A DNA stretch of 64,000 nt, taken from contig OY781097.1 in the NCBI GenBank assembly GCA_963676415.1, positions 186,001 to 250,000 on the forward strand, read 5' to 3'. Source of the stretch: G963662905 sp963676415 (GTDB taxonomy: Bacteria > Bacteroidota > Bacteroidia > Bacteroidales > WRLA01). A program made the translations under genes and the position numbers. The notes beneath the pieces were generated by a model, which ran no database searches, had not been told where the DNA came from, and saw nothing but the letters and a program-made list of their open reading frames with translations. Of this stretch, positions 1-8,228 are shown one piece after another. Within the stretch, counting starts at the first letter, position 1; every line of letters begins with the position of its first letter.

Positions 1-123
1 GATAATAACCTCTTCATGTGTCAGTAATACAGCACATACCACCTGTAAAGCTTCGTTTTTTGCACCTTGTGGTATAATCTCACCCCTTAGCTGATGACCT
101 CCTTCAATGCGGAAAGACCCCAT
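1..123 (-). CDS. murA: UDP-N-acetylglucosamine 1-carboxyvinyltransferase, N-terminal part
   Basis: The first 41 codons of MurA, which transfers enolpyruvate to UDP-GlcNAc in the first committed step of peptidoglycan synthesis in the cytoplasm. The start ATG is at 121-123 and the frame runs off the window edge. The visible N-terminus (MGSFRIEGGHQLRGEI, then QGAKNEALQ) is the first inside-out repeat of the EPT fold, including the Lys-Asn pair that contacts substrate in this family. It follows the DUF4290 gene on the same strand by about 66 bp, a conserved Bacteroidota pairing. It is too short for the Cys loop to be checked. Confidence 0.9.
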   Translation of the reverse strand, partial: MGSFRIEGGHQLRGEIIPQGAKNEALQVVCAVLLTHEEVII

Positions 124-189
124 AATAATTCATTTTTAAGTAGCTGAGCATCAACACAAAGCCAAAGCACAAACCACAATTCGGATAAT

Positions 190-807
190 TTAGTTTCTGC
201 CTTTCTTCTTGTTCTTTTTCTTTTTTTGCTGTTGCTTTGATTGAGTGACCAAAACCGTAGCATCCTGAAGTTGAACTGTTTCGGTAGTACGCACAATGCG
301 CCCCTCAGAAAGCTCTTTAAGATTTTCCAGGATAAGGTCATCGGTTACTGTATCACGGCTCCAGGTAAGGTATGCCTTTTTCATATGGTTTGCAATAGCG
401 AGAATGAAGGCCTCTTTTTCTTCACCTTCCTCGTAATCGGCCGCTTTATTGATCATAGCAAGAATATTTTTACCATAATGCCGGTATCTCATCCTTTTAT
501 CATTATAGCTCATCTTTTCCGGCGTCAAATCAGGTGTATCTCTTTCCGGCGGTGGAAATGGCGCGTCTATGTCCAGTTTAAAGTCAGAAATTATATAAAG
601 ATGATCCCATAATTTGTGCTTCTGTTCTTCACTTTCGGTTTTTAATCCCTGAATCTGAGACATCACTTTCACCACTGCTGCGGCAGCTTTGTTACGTTCA
701 TCACGATCTTCAAGTTCAACAACATGTTTTACCATCTTCTGGATGTTGCGTCCGTACTCAGGAATGATCAATTTATCCCTGGTACTGTTATATTCCATTT
801 TATCCAT
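190..807 (-). CDS. DUF4290 family protein
   Basis: A cytoplasmic, charged protein of about 205 residues with no signal peptide or membrane segment. The N-terminus (MEYNSTRDKLIIPEYGRNIQ) matches the conserved start of DUF4290, a family of unknown function found almost only in Bacteroidota and usually next to murA, as here. The C-terminus is a lysine/glutamine-rich tail. The frame stays open to a GTG at 840, but the family starts at or near the MEYN motif, so the ATG at 805-807 (MDKMEYN) is preferred; ATG 796-798 is also possible. A TACTTTTG -7 element lies at 893-900 with no clear -33 box. A cell-wall role is inferred only from the murA linkage. Confidence 0.85.
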   Translation of the reverse strand: MDKMEYNSTRDKLIIPEYGRNIQKMVKHVVELEDRDERNKAAAAVVKVMSQIQGLKTESEEQKHKLWDHLYIISDFKLDIDAPFPPPERDTPDLTPEKMSYNDKRMRYRHYGKNILAMINKAADYEEGEEKEAFILAIANHMKKAYLTWSRDTVTDDLILENLKELSEGRIVRTTETVQLQDATVLVTQSKQQQKKKKNKKKGRN

Positions 808-933
808 CGGCAGTCCGCTTATTGCCCTGCTCTTTGACACAAAGCCGGGGCAATGATTTTATTTTAATAATTAAATGATTGATAACAAACTACAAAAGTA
901 CAAATATTCTCATTTTATTGGGCTTTTGCAGTT

Positions 934-3213
934 TTAATTCACGATTTTAAGTTTGGCAAAGCGCAGAAGGAGCTGTTTTTGTCCTACTCCGTGAAAAAAC
1001 ACGCTGGCTTTTTTATTGGCACCACTACCTTCCACATTCACAACTTTTCCGCGGCCAAAGCGAAGATGTTCCACCTCCATCCCTGCCTGGATTTCTTCGC
1101 TACTTGCCGCAATAGCCTCTTTAACTTTTTTAGGTTCAATTTTCTTCAATTTGGATTGATCCGTTTTGAACTTTAATTTGGGCATCGCACTTTCTGTTGA
1201 GAAAGAATTCTTGACCGGCACTTTAGCTTTTTGCGCACTTTGGATGAAATCGGGATTAATTTCTTCGATAAAACGGCTGGGCTCACAAAAAGTAAGGTTT
1301 CCCCATCGATAGCGGTTATCGGCATAAGTTAAAAACAGCCTTTTTTCTGCCCGTGTCACTGCAACATAAAACAGGCGGCGTTCCTCCTCAAGATCTGCCC
1401 TGACGATAAGCGAATGCGCCGATGGAAAAAGGTTTTCTTCCAAACCTACCACATATACATATGGGAACTCCAATCCTTTTGCGGCATGAATGGTCATCAA
1501 AGAAACTTTATTGGGATCGTCATCTTTTTCATCGGCATCAGTAAGCAGGGCGATATCCTGCATAAACTGATCCAATGTCCGGATACTTTGATCTGATTCT
1601 TCATCGCCCAACTGAACTTCATCCGTTTCGGTAAAATCCTTGATTGCGTTAAGCAATTCCTCAATATTTTCGAGCCGGCTCACACCCTCCGGAGTTTTAT
1701 CCTGGTCGAGGCTTCGCCAGATTCCGCTGGTATAAGCAATGGATTTGGCCAGATCAAATGCCGGGCGTGCCTTCAACTGTACCGAAAAACTACGGATCAT
1801 ATTGGCAAAAGCCATCACTTTGCCTGAAGCGGCACTGTTTATCGCAACATTGTATGCCATCGGGTTGAGCAATACGTCCCATAAACTAACTTCAGCTTTA
1901 TCGGCAGCAATTGTAAGGCGGTCGAGCGTTGTATTGCCAATGCCCCGGGCAGGGTAATTGATTACCCTACGCAAAGCGTCCTCATCTTTTTGATTGATCA
2001 CTAAGCGGAAGTAAGCAAGTAAATCCTTGATTTCCTTTCGTTTATAAAAACTCAAGCCCCCATAGATACGGTAAGGTATATTTTGTTTGCGCAAGGCCTC
2101 TTCCAATGAGCGCGACTGAGCATTGGTTCGGTATAAAATGGCAAAGGCATCGTTTGGGGCATGGTCGTTCATTTTTAGCTCAAAAATACTTCCGGCAACT
2201 TTTACTCCTTCCTCATTATCGGTAGCCGCTTTGATAAGCTGAATTTTTTCGCCTTCGTCGTTTTGCGTCCAAACTTCTTTAAAAATCTGTTCTTTATTAT
2301 GTTTGATGACGCTATTGGCTGCCTGTACAATAACTTTTGTGCTGCGGTAATTCTGCTCCAGCTTGATCGTCTGCAAATCCGGATAGTCTTTCCGGAAATT
2401 CAGTATATTCTGGATATTGGCACCACGAAAAGCATAAATAGATTGAGCATCATCGCCTACAACACAAATATTTTCATTGTCCGCCGCCAATTTTTTCACA
2501 ATCAGATATTGAGCGTAATTGGTATCCTGATACTCATCTACAAGTATGTAGCGAAACCGTTTTTGGTATTTATGAAGTGCATCGGGAAAATCGCGCAAAA
2601 GCACATTCATATTAAAAAGCAGGTCGTCAAAATCCATGGCTTGTGCCGTAAAAAGGCGCTTGTTATAGATTGTATAGATGCGCCCTGTTTCCGGTCGGTT
2701 GGCATACTTGTCCTGCTGCACAAGCTCCGCATTGTTATTATAATCTGCCGGGCTCAGCAGGTTTGATTTTGCCGAAGAAATCCTGTGTAAAACAGCATTT
2801 GATTTATAAACTTTCTTATCCAGGTTCAACTCTTTAACAATAGTATTAATAAGCCTTTTGCTATCATCATTATCATAGATCGTAAAATTATTGGGATAGC
2901 CCAGCTTTTCACTTTCGGCCCGAAGCACACGTGCAAAAATGGAATGGAAAGTGCCCATCCAAACATTCTTTCCTTCACTGCTGCTGATCAGCTTAATAAT
3001 CCGCTCTTTCATCTCCCGGGCAGCCTTATTAGTAAATGTCAGTGCAAGAATATTGAAAGCATCTACTTCCTGTTCCAACAAATAAGCCACACGGTGGGTA
3101 AGCACCCTGGTTTTTCCCGAGCCCGCACCGGCAATCACCATAACAGGCCCATCGATAGCTGTTACGGCTTCCTTTTGGGGCTCATTTAATCCATCCAGTA
3201 TATCTTTTTTCAT
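934..3213 (-). CDS. uvrD: ATP-dependent DNA helicase UvrD/PcrA
   Basis: A superfamily 1A 3'-5' helicase of 759 residues, the usual length for UvrD/PcrA. The Walker A GAGSGKT is at residues 29-35, motif II VDEYQDTN lies near 225, motif III GDDAQSIYAFRGA follows, and VAVTRAEKRLF (motif VI) lies in the second RecA domain. The C-terminus has the PcrA-type Tudor-like tail (VEHLRFGRGKVV) that contacts RNA polymerase or DNA in relatives. Expected roles are nucleotide excision repair, mismatch repair and removal of RecA or stalled polymerase. It is divergent from the lipoprotein at 3304. A TAATTTTG -7-like box on the minus strand at 3235-3242 could serve it, but the -33 match is poor. Confidence 0.95.
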   Translation of the reverse strand: MKKDILDGLNEPQKEAVTAIDGPVMVIAGAGSGKTRVLTHRVAYLLEQEVDAFNILALTFTNKAAREMKERIIKLISSSEGKNVWMGTFHSIFARVLRAESEKLGYPNNFTIYDNDDSKRLINTIVKELNLDKKVYKSNAVLHRISSAKSNLLSPADYNNNAELVQQDKYANRPETGRIYTIYNKRLFTAQAMDFDDLLFNMNVLLRDFPDALHKYQKRFRYILVDEYQDTNYAQYLIVKKLAADNENICVVGDDAQSIYAFRGANIQNILNFRKDYPDLQTIKLEQNYRSTKVIVQAANSVIKHNKEQIFKEVWTQNDEGEKIQLIKAATDNEEGVKVAGSIFELKMNDHAPNDAFAILYRTNAQSRSLEEALRKQNIPYRIYGGLSFYKRKEIKDLLAYFRLVINQKDEDALRRVINYPARGIGNTTLDRLTIAADKAEVSLWDVLLNPMAYNVAINSAASGKVMAFANMIRSFSVQLKARPAFDLAKSIAYTSGIWRSLDQDKTPEGVSRLENIEELLNAIKDFTETDEVQLGDEESDQSIRTLDQFMQDIALLTDADEKDDDPNKVSLMTIHAAKGLEFPYVYVVGLEENLFPSAHSLIVRADLEEERRLFYVAVTRAEKRLFLTYADNRYRWGNLTFCEPSRFIEEINPDFIQSAQKAKVPVKNSFSTESAMPKLKFKTDQSKLKKIEPKKVKEAIAASSEEIQAGMEVEHLRFGRGKVVNVEGSGANKKASVFFHGVGQKQLLLRFAKLKIVN

Positions 3214-3303
3214 TTCCTCGTGTTATATGACGGTCAAAATTAATACTTTTGGCCTTGAACAAATCACCCTTAATTTGGGAGTTTTTAACAAATTTACCAT
3301 ATC

Positions 3304-3684
3304 ATGCTATTAAACAGACAGATATCTTCAGTATTTTTGATTGGCATATACTTCATTTTATCATTTTCCTCTTGCATGAAAGGGGAAGAAAACAATAATC
3401 AAAATTTTGATGACCCTGTAGCCAGCTTCTCTTGGACTACAGAACAAGTTGAAGATTACAAAGTGAAAGTGTACTTTAAAAATAATTCGGAATATGCCGA
3501 TCAGTATCAATGGGACTTTGGTGATGGATCGCCGAAAAACACTTATTGTGAGCCCTCGCATATTTATCCGCAATCCAGTACGAAAACCAATGAATTTACG
3601 GTAATCTTAAAAGCAACAAACAGTGAAGACGGCCGGTTTAACAGGCGCTCAAGGGTTGTTGCCATAGAGCCTTTTGGAAAATAA
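3304..3684 (+). CDS. PKD-domain lipoprotein
   Basis: A 126-residue protein with a type II signal peptide: a hydrophobic stretch from about residue 8, then a lipobox ending SFSSC with Cys24 as the lipidation site. The rest is one PKD (polycystic kidney disease) Ig-like domain, marked by YQWDFGDGSP near residues 65-74 and a C-terminal VILKATNSEDG strand. It is probably anchored in the outer membrane or periplasm; PKD domains commonly mediate protein or glycan contacts. A plus-strand TACTTTTG box at 3244-3251 is a likely -7 element. No neighbour points to a specific role. Confidence 0.8.
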   Translation: MLLNRQISSVFLIGIYFILSFSSCMKGEENNNQNFDDPVASFSWTTEQVEDYKVKVYFKNNSEYADQYQWDFGDGSPKNTYCEPSHIYPQSSTKTNEFTVILKATNSEDGRFNRRSRVVAIEPFGK

Positions 3685-3760
3685 ACCGGCTTTGCATGGG
3701 ATGATCAGGATTAACCCAAAGATATCCAGTCGTTTTTATTAAAAATTTTTTGCCAATTTC

Positions 3761-3791
3761 TTTGGCGGTTTAAATTATAATCATACCTTTG
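3761..3791 (+). promoter_or_regulatory. Housekeeping promoter of rpsT
   Basis: TTTG at 3761-3764, a 19-bp spacer, then TACCTTTG at 3784-3791. This fits the Bacteroidota sigma-ABfr consensus (-33 TTTG, -7 TAnnTTTG). The rpsT ATG is 35 bp downstream. Confidence 0.8.
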
Positions 3792-3826
3792 CACTCCCAA
3801 AAATTTCATAGAAAAATATAAATGTA

Positions 3827-4078
3827 ATGGCAAATCATAAATCAGCACTTAAAAGAATCAGGCAGAACCAGAAAAGACGGTTAAGCAATCGTTATTACGG
3901 CAAGACAATGAGAAATGCAATCAGAAAACTGAGAAACACAACAGATAAAGCAGAAGCAAGTACAAGTCTGCCTAAAGTTATTGCATTGATTGATAAAAAT
4001 GCAAAACGAAATCTGATTCACGATAATAAAGCTTCAAACCTGAAGTCGAAGCTGACGAAGCATGTAAATGCTTTATAA
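3827..4078 (+). CDS. rpsT: Small ribosomal subunit protein bS20
   Basis: An 83-residue, highly basic protein that binds 16S rRNA helices in the 30S body. The N-terminus MANHKSALKRIRQNQKRR is the classic bS20 start, and the C-terminus keeps the Lys/Ala-rich helical pattern (KVIALIDKNAKRNLIHDNKA). It is a single-gene transcription unit with its own promoter (3761-3791) and terminator (4101-4131). Confidence 0.97.
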   Translation: MANHKSALKRIRQNQKRRLSNRYYGKTMRNAIRKLRNTTDKAEASTSLPKVIALIDKNAKRNLIHDNKASNLKSKLTKHVNAL

Positions 4079-4100
4079 AAATATTAAGCAGTAATTGCAG

Positions 4101-4131
4101 AAAAAGCCCTACATTCGTAGGGCTTTTTTTT
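4101..4131 (+). terminator. Rho-independent terminator of rpsT
   Basis: An 11-bp stem (AAAAGCCCTAC / GTAGGGCTTTT) with a 4-nt loop, followed by a run of T. It ends 10 bp before radC, so radC needs its own promoter or read-through. Confidence 0.9.
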
Positions 4132-4140
4132 ATAACTGCT

Positions 4141-4827
4141 ATGAAGAAAACAAGTATCAAAGAATGGGAAGAATCAGACCGGCCACGGGAAAAACTTCTC
4201 GAACAAGGAGCCTCTGCCCTTTCGATTGCAGAACTGATGGCCATTTTGATGGGATCGGGCAATGCACGCGAAAACGCTGTTGAACTGGCAAGGCGCATAT
4301 TACACGATGCCAATGACAACCTGGTAGAACTATCACGGAAATCAATCAATGAATTTACTGTATATAATGGTGTTGGCCCGGCCAAAGCGGTTTCAATAGT
4401 CGCAGGGCTGGAGTTGGGCAAAAGAAGAATGCGCGCCGAGGCGCTCAAAAAGAAAAAAATCAGCAGTTCCAGAGATGCTTTTGAGCTGCTCCGCGCCCAC
4501 TTGATGGATCTACGGCACGAAGAATTCTGGATTATCCTGCTCGACAGGGCCAATAACGTGCTGAGTTCAAAAATAATTGGTGAAGGAGGGCTTACCGGAA
4601 CTATTGCCGATCCAAAAAAAATATTCCGTATCGCACTCGAAAACGGTGCTTGTGGCACCATACTTTGCCACAACCACCCCTCAGACAACCTCACACCAAG
4701 CCAACCTGACATCGCCATTACAAAAAAACTAAAAGACAGTGGCCAGATCCTTGATATTACTATTTTGGACCATCTGATTTTTGGCGCATCGTCTTATTAT
4801 AGCTTTGCTGATGAAGGAATTTTGTAA
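4141..4827 (+). CDS. radC: RadC family protein (JAB/MPN domain)
   Basis: A 228-residue protein. The N-terminal helix-hairpin-helix region includes IAELMAILMGSG and a VYNGVGPAKA hairpin near residues 78-87. The C-terminal JAB1/MPN metalloprotease-fold domain carries the metal-binding motif HNHPSDNLTPS starting at residue 177, with the partner Glu in the preceding strand. RadC was once assigned to DNA repair, but its function is not settled. The length is typical. It lies 9 bp after the rpsT terminator. Confidence 0.93.
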   Translation: MKKTSIKEWEESDRPREKLLEQGASALSIAELMAILMGSGNARENAVELARRILHDANDNLVELSRKSINEFTVYNGVGPAKAVSIVAGLELGKRRMRAEALKKKKISSSRDAFELLRAHLMDLRHEEFWIILLDRANNVLSSKIIGEGGLTGTIADPKKIFRIALENGACGTILCHNHPSDNLTPSQPDIAITKKLKDSGQILDITILDHLIFGASSYYSFADEGIL

Positions 4828-4970
4828 CTTCTTCTGCAATTTAACTCAAAATAGTTTACATTAAAAATCAAACAAGCACTCTTAATCTTGTTCGACAAAT
4901 AGTACAATTGGCCAAAACACGATGAAATATCAGATATTTTTGCCCCCAATTGTTCCATCCTGTTTTTCAC

Positions 4971-5066
4971 TCATCATCTATAAAGGGCCTTTCATCACGA
5001 AAAATGCCCCCTTCATACAATAAGTCAAAAAAACCTTGACACGTGCAAGGCTACGCCTTAATTTAG
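4971..5066 (+). promoter_or_regulatory. Regulated promoter module, copy A (three 21-bp-spaced direct repeats)
   Basis: Three imperfect direct repeats beginning TCAT start at 4971, 4992 and 5013, exactly 21 bp apart; the best unit is TCATCACGAAAAA. They abut a promoter with TTG at 5036-5038, a 20-bp spacer and TAATTTAG at 5059-5066. The same arrangement, with the same distances, is found at 30326-30421. Direct repeats two helical turns apart next to the -33 box are typical of activator sites, for example LytTR-type regulators; the identity of the regulator is inference. 4828-4970 shows no gene or motif. Confidence 0.6.
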
Positions 5067-5072
5067 CAACAC

Positions 5073-5208
5073 AATACAATTGAAAAAAGTATTTAAGAGT
5101 CTTTTCAGAGTGTAATAATTCCTTTCTTATACTCGGGATTTTTTCAGCACCTTTTACCTTAGACCTGACAATCAGGCTTCCCTCCCGGGAAGCCTGTATT
5201 GCTTTTTT
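5073..5208 (+). ncRNA. Candidate small RNA between promoter module A and its terminator
   Basis: A stretch of about 136 nt lies between the -7 box at 5059-5066 and a strong terminator at 5169-5208. It has no ATG start; the only tiny frame is an 11-codon TTG-initiated one (MKKVFKSLFRV) at 5080-5115. An internal hairpin pairs GAGTGTAA with TTATACTC (about 5108-5135), apart from the terminator stem. The 5' end is estimated from the promoter. It could instead be a leader-peptide transcript. I do not recognise an RNA family. Confidence 0.45.
5169..5208 (+). terminator. Strong plus-strand terminator of the candidate small RNA
   Basis: CAATCAGGCTTCCC pairs with GGGAAGCCTGTATTG across a TCCC loop (one mismatch), followed by CTTTTTT. 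There is no plus-strand coding gene after radC for it to serve, which supports a short transcript from the promoter at 5036-5066. Confidence 0.8.
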
Positions 5209-5209
5209 G

Positions 5210-5241
5210 TCAAAAAAAAACCCGCACCGAAGTACAGGTTT
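5210..5241 (-). terminator. UUCG-tetraloop terminator of eno
   Basis: On the minus strand a 10-bp stem (AAACCTGTAC / GTGCGGGTTT, two G-U pairs) is closed by a C(UUCG)G tetraloop and followed by nine T. It lies 25 bp after the eno stop. Confidence 0.9.
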
Positions 5242-5265
5242 CTATTCAAAAGGGAGAACCTTAAA

Positions 5266-6555
5266 TTATTTTGCAAAGCGGAAAGATTTACCCGGATAAA
5301 TTGCATCGTCACCAAGAATTTCTTCGATACGGAGCAGTTGGTTATACTTGGCAATACGGTCGGTACGGCTTGCAGAACCGGTTTTGATCTGACCAGTATT
5401 TAATGCAACAGCGAGATCGGCAATTGTAGTATCTTCAGTTTCGCCCGAACGGTGGCTCATTACAGCAGTATAAGAGTTGCGGTAGGCTAGGTTTACGGCA
5501 TCAATTGTTTCAGACAGCGAACCGATTTGATTCACTTTTACAAGAATTGAGTTCGCTACCTGCTTGTCAATACCTTCCTGCAGGCGTTTGCTGTTGGTTA
5601 CGAAAAGGTCATCACCTACCAGTTGAATTTTGTTGCCAATCAGGTCAGTAAGTGTTTTCCAGCCCGCCCAGTCATCTTCTGCCATACCATCTTCAATGGA
5701 GATAATTGGATATTTCTCAGTCCATTCTTTCCAGAAATTAGCCATTTCGTTTGGTTTCAGTTTTTCTCCTGTTGACCATTTGAGGTGGTACATATTTTCT
5801 TCGGGAAGGAAAAACTCTGAGGAAGCCGGATCGAGTGCGATAAAAATATCTTCACCCGGACGGTAGCCTGCCTTTTCAGTAGCTTCCATAATCAGCTTCA
5901 GGGCATCTTCGTTAGATTTCAGGTTCGGGGCAAAACCACCTTCATCACCAACATTGGTAGAAAATCCTTGTGATTTCAGAACCTTGGCAAGGTTATGGAA
6001 TATTTCCGAGCCCATACGCAATGCTTCTGAGAAAGTAGGTGCACCAACAGGCATAATCATAAATTCCTGAAAATCTACGCTATTATCAGCATGACTACCA
6101 CCATTCAGGATATTCATCATAGGGATTGGGAGTGTGTTTGCATTAACACCGCCCACATAGCGGAAAAGGTGTTGCCCTGTAATTTGAGCAGCAGCTTTGG
6201 CGCAGGCGAGGGAAACACCAAGAATGGCATTTGCACCGAGGACACCTTTATTGGGAGTTCCATCAATCTCGAGCATTCTGCGGTCAATTGCATTTTGGTC
6301 GGTTACATAGAAACCGTTAAGCTCTTCATTCAATGTTGTATTCACATTGTGAACTGCTTTGAGGACACTTTTGCCCAGGAACAGGGATTTATCGCCATCG
6401 CGAAGCTCTACTGCTTCATGGACACCTGTTGATGCTCCTGAGGGTACGGCTGCACGGCCAAATGCCCCACTATCTGTTACTACTTCTACTTCTACTGTTG
6501 GGTTCCCACGGGAATCCAAAATCTGACGTGCATGTACATTAATAATTGAACTCAT
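5266..6555 (-). CDS. eno: Enolase (phosphopyruvate hydratase)
   Basis: A 429-residue glycolytic enzyme that interconverts 2-phosphoglycerate and phosphoenolpyruvate in the cytoplasm. The N-terminus IINVHARQILDSRGNPTVEV is the family signature start. SIEDGMAEDDW and VGDDLFVTN supply Mg2+ ligands and the catalytic region, and SHRSGETEDT is the C-terminal signature. It lies downstream of rplQ but is separated from it by the terminator at 6609-6645. No canonical TAnnTTTG promoter is obvious in the 53 bp between that terminator and the start, so some expression may be read-through. Confidence 0.98.
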   Translation of the reverse strand: MSSIINVHARQILDSRGNPTVEVEVVTDSGAFGRAAVPSGASTGVHEAVELRDGDKSLFLGKSVLKAVHNVNTTLNEELNGFYVTDQNAIDRRMLEIDGTPNKGVLGANAILGVSLACAKAAAQITGQHLFRYVGGVNANTLPIPMMNILNGGSHADNSVDFQEFMIMPVGAPTFSEALRMGSEIFHNLAKVLKSQGFSTNVGDEGGFAPNLKSNEDALKLIMEATEKAGYRPGEDIFIALDPASSEFFLPEENMYHLKWSTGEKLKPNEMANFWKEWTEKYPIISIEDGMAEDDWAGWKTLTDLIGNKIQLVGDDLFVTNSKRLQEGIDKQVANSILVKVNQIGSLSETIDAVNLAYRNSYTAVMSHRSGETEDTTIADLAVALNTGQIKTGSASRTDRIAKYNQLLRIEEILGDDAIYPGKSFRFAK

Positions 6556-6608
6556 AAGTAATTTAGTTTATGAAAATTAAAAAGGTTAAAATTACACTTT
6601 TAACACAC

Positions 6609-6645
6609 AAAAAAAAAAGGATAAAGCATTAAATTTACTTTATCC
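6609..6645 (-). terminator. Terminator at the end of the ribosomal supercluster
   Basis: A perfect 8-bp stem GGATAAAG / CTTTATCC with an 11-nt loop, followed on the minus strand by a run of ten T. It lies about 29 bp after the rplQ stop and before eno. Confidence 0.75.
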
Positions 6646-6673
6646 TTAGTATAACGATATAATCGGTATTTCA

Positions 6674-7198
6674 TTATTCCTGAGCTGGTTCTTCAGGCTT
6701 ATTTTCTTTTTTTTCTACGTGTTCTTCCTGACTTTCGGCCGGTGCAGCAGCTTCAGCTACAGGTTTCTCCTCAGTTTTTTTTCTGCGGCGACGGCGTGTA
6801 GAGCGTGCTTTACGTTCATCGGCCTGTGCAAGCATGTTTTCGTTATAATCAACGAGTTCGATCAGACACATCTCAGCGTTGTCGCCTAAGCGGTTCCCCG
6901 TTTTGAGGATGCGTGTATAACCACCCGGACGATCTGCGATTTTGGTAGCGATTTCCCTGAACAATTCGTTAACTGCTTCTTTATTTTGTAATTTACGGAA
7001 AACCATTCTGCGCGAGTGCGTATTGTCTTCTTTAGAGCGTGTAATCAGTGGCTCAACAAACGAACGTAGTTCTTTTGCTTTTGCTACGGTTGTCCTGATC
7101 CTTTTGTGGATAATCAGGGATGTAGCCATATTTGACAACATTGCTTTACGGTGAGCAGCCGTTCTTCCAAGATGGTTGAATTTTTTACGGTGTCTCAT
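6674..7198 (-). CDS. rplQ: Large ribosomal subunit protein bL17 with C-terminal extension
   Basis: A 174-residue protein. The first ~115 residues are standard bL17 (MRHRKKFNHLGRTAAHRKAM, then RILKTGNRLGDNAEMCLIEL), which sits near the exit tunnel. The tail has an Arg/Lys cluster (ARSTRRRRRKK) followed by an acidic, Ala/Pro/Glu-rich low-complexity end. Such tails are usual in Bacteroidota bL17. It is the last gene of the supercluster, 5 bp after rpoA, which is the common alpha-operon order. Confidence 0.97.
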   Translation of the reverse strand: MRHRKKFNHLGRTAAHRKAMLSNMATSLIIHKRIRTTVAKAKELRSFVEPLITRSKEDNTHSRRMVFRKLQNKEAVNELFREIATKIADRPGGYTRILKTGNRLGDNAEMCLIELVDYNENMLAQADERKARSTRRRRRKKTEEKPVAEAAAPAESQEEHVEKKENKPEEPAQE

Positions 7199-7203
7199 TG
7201 TTC

Positions 7204-8196
7204 TTATTCCTTATCTAATTTGTATTTTTCAACTTTCATTCCAAATTCGAGCCCTTTGGCAGCAACGAGTTCTTCCAGTTCGGTAAGTGATTTTTTACCG
7301 AAGTTACGGAACTTGAGCAGGTCATTTTTATTATAAGAGACCAAATCGCCAAGGGATTCTACATCAGCTGCTTTAAGGCAGTTGAGCGCACGTACTGAGA
7401 GATCCATATCAACCAGTTTTGTTTTGAGCAGCTGGCGGATGTGCAACGAATTTTCATCGAATTCTTCAGTAACGGTCTTTTCTTCTGCATCAATAGTAAT
7501 TTTCTCATCTGAGAAAAGCAGGAAATGTTGAATCAGAATCTTGGCCGCCTCTTTCAAAGCATCCTTTGGGTGGATGGAACCATCGGTAGTGATATCCATA
7601 ACCAACTTTTCGTAGTCGGTTTTTTGTTCAACCCGGTAATTCTCGATATCGTATTTTACGTTACGGATTGGGGTATGGATGGAATCAATTGCAATAGTGC
7701 CCATCGGGGCGTTAAGTGATTTGTTTTCATCAGCAGGAACGTAGCCACGGCCTTTTTCAATGGAAATTTCCATAGAAAGCTTTACGCTAGGTTCGAGGTG
7801 ACAAATCACGTGATCCGGATTGAGCACCTGGAATACCGAAAGGAATTTGTTGATGTCCCCTGCTTTGAAGACATCCTGATCTCCGATAACAATATTAACT
7901 TTTTCGCTTGATTCAGATTCGATCTGACGTTTAAAGCGGATCTGTTTCAGGTTCAGGATAATTTCGACAATATCTTCCAATACGCCTTCGATACTTGTAA
8001 ACTCGTGGTCAACACCTTCGATGCGAACGGAAGTGATCGCGAAGCCCTCAAGGGAAGAGAGCAAAATTCTGCGCAATGCATTCCCGATAGTGATACCAAA
8101 TCCTGGTTCTAGTGGACGGAATTCAAAAGTTCCCTGGAATTCATCCGACTGAACCATTATAACTTTGTCAGGTTTTTGAAATGCTAAAATGGCCAT
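7204..8196 (-). CDS. rpoA: RNA polymerase subunit alpha
   Basis: A 330-residue alpha subunit. The N-terminal domain, which drives dimerisation and beta/beta' assembly, includes GFGITIGNALRRILLSSLEG. A flexible linker at about residues 230-250 leads to the C-terminal domain that binds UP elements and activators (DLSVRALNCLKAADVESLGD, then FGKKSLTELEELV). It lies between rpsD (32 bp) and rplQ (5 bp). Confidence 0.98.
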   Translation of the reverse strand: MAILAFQKPDKVIMVQSDEFQGTFEFRPLEPGFGITIGNALRRILLSSLEGFAITSVRIEGVDHEFTSIEGVLEDIVEIILNLKQIRFKRQIESESSEKVNIVIGDQDVFKAGDINKFLSVFQVLNPDHVICHLEPSVKLSMEISIEKGRGYVPADENKSLNAPMGTIAIDSIHTPIRNVKYDIENYRVEQKTDYEKLVMDITTDGSIHPKDALKEAAKILIQHFLLFSDEKITIDAEEKTVTEEFDENSLHIRQLLKTKLVDMDLSVRALNCLKAADVESLGDLVSYNKNDLLKFRNFGKKSLTELEELVAAKGLEFGMKVEKYKLDKE

Positions 8197-8228
8197 AGGC
8201 TTCTACCTCGATCTCAGTTTATTAATTA

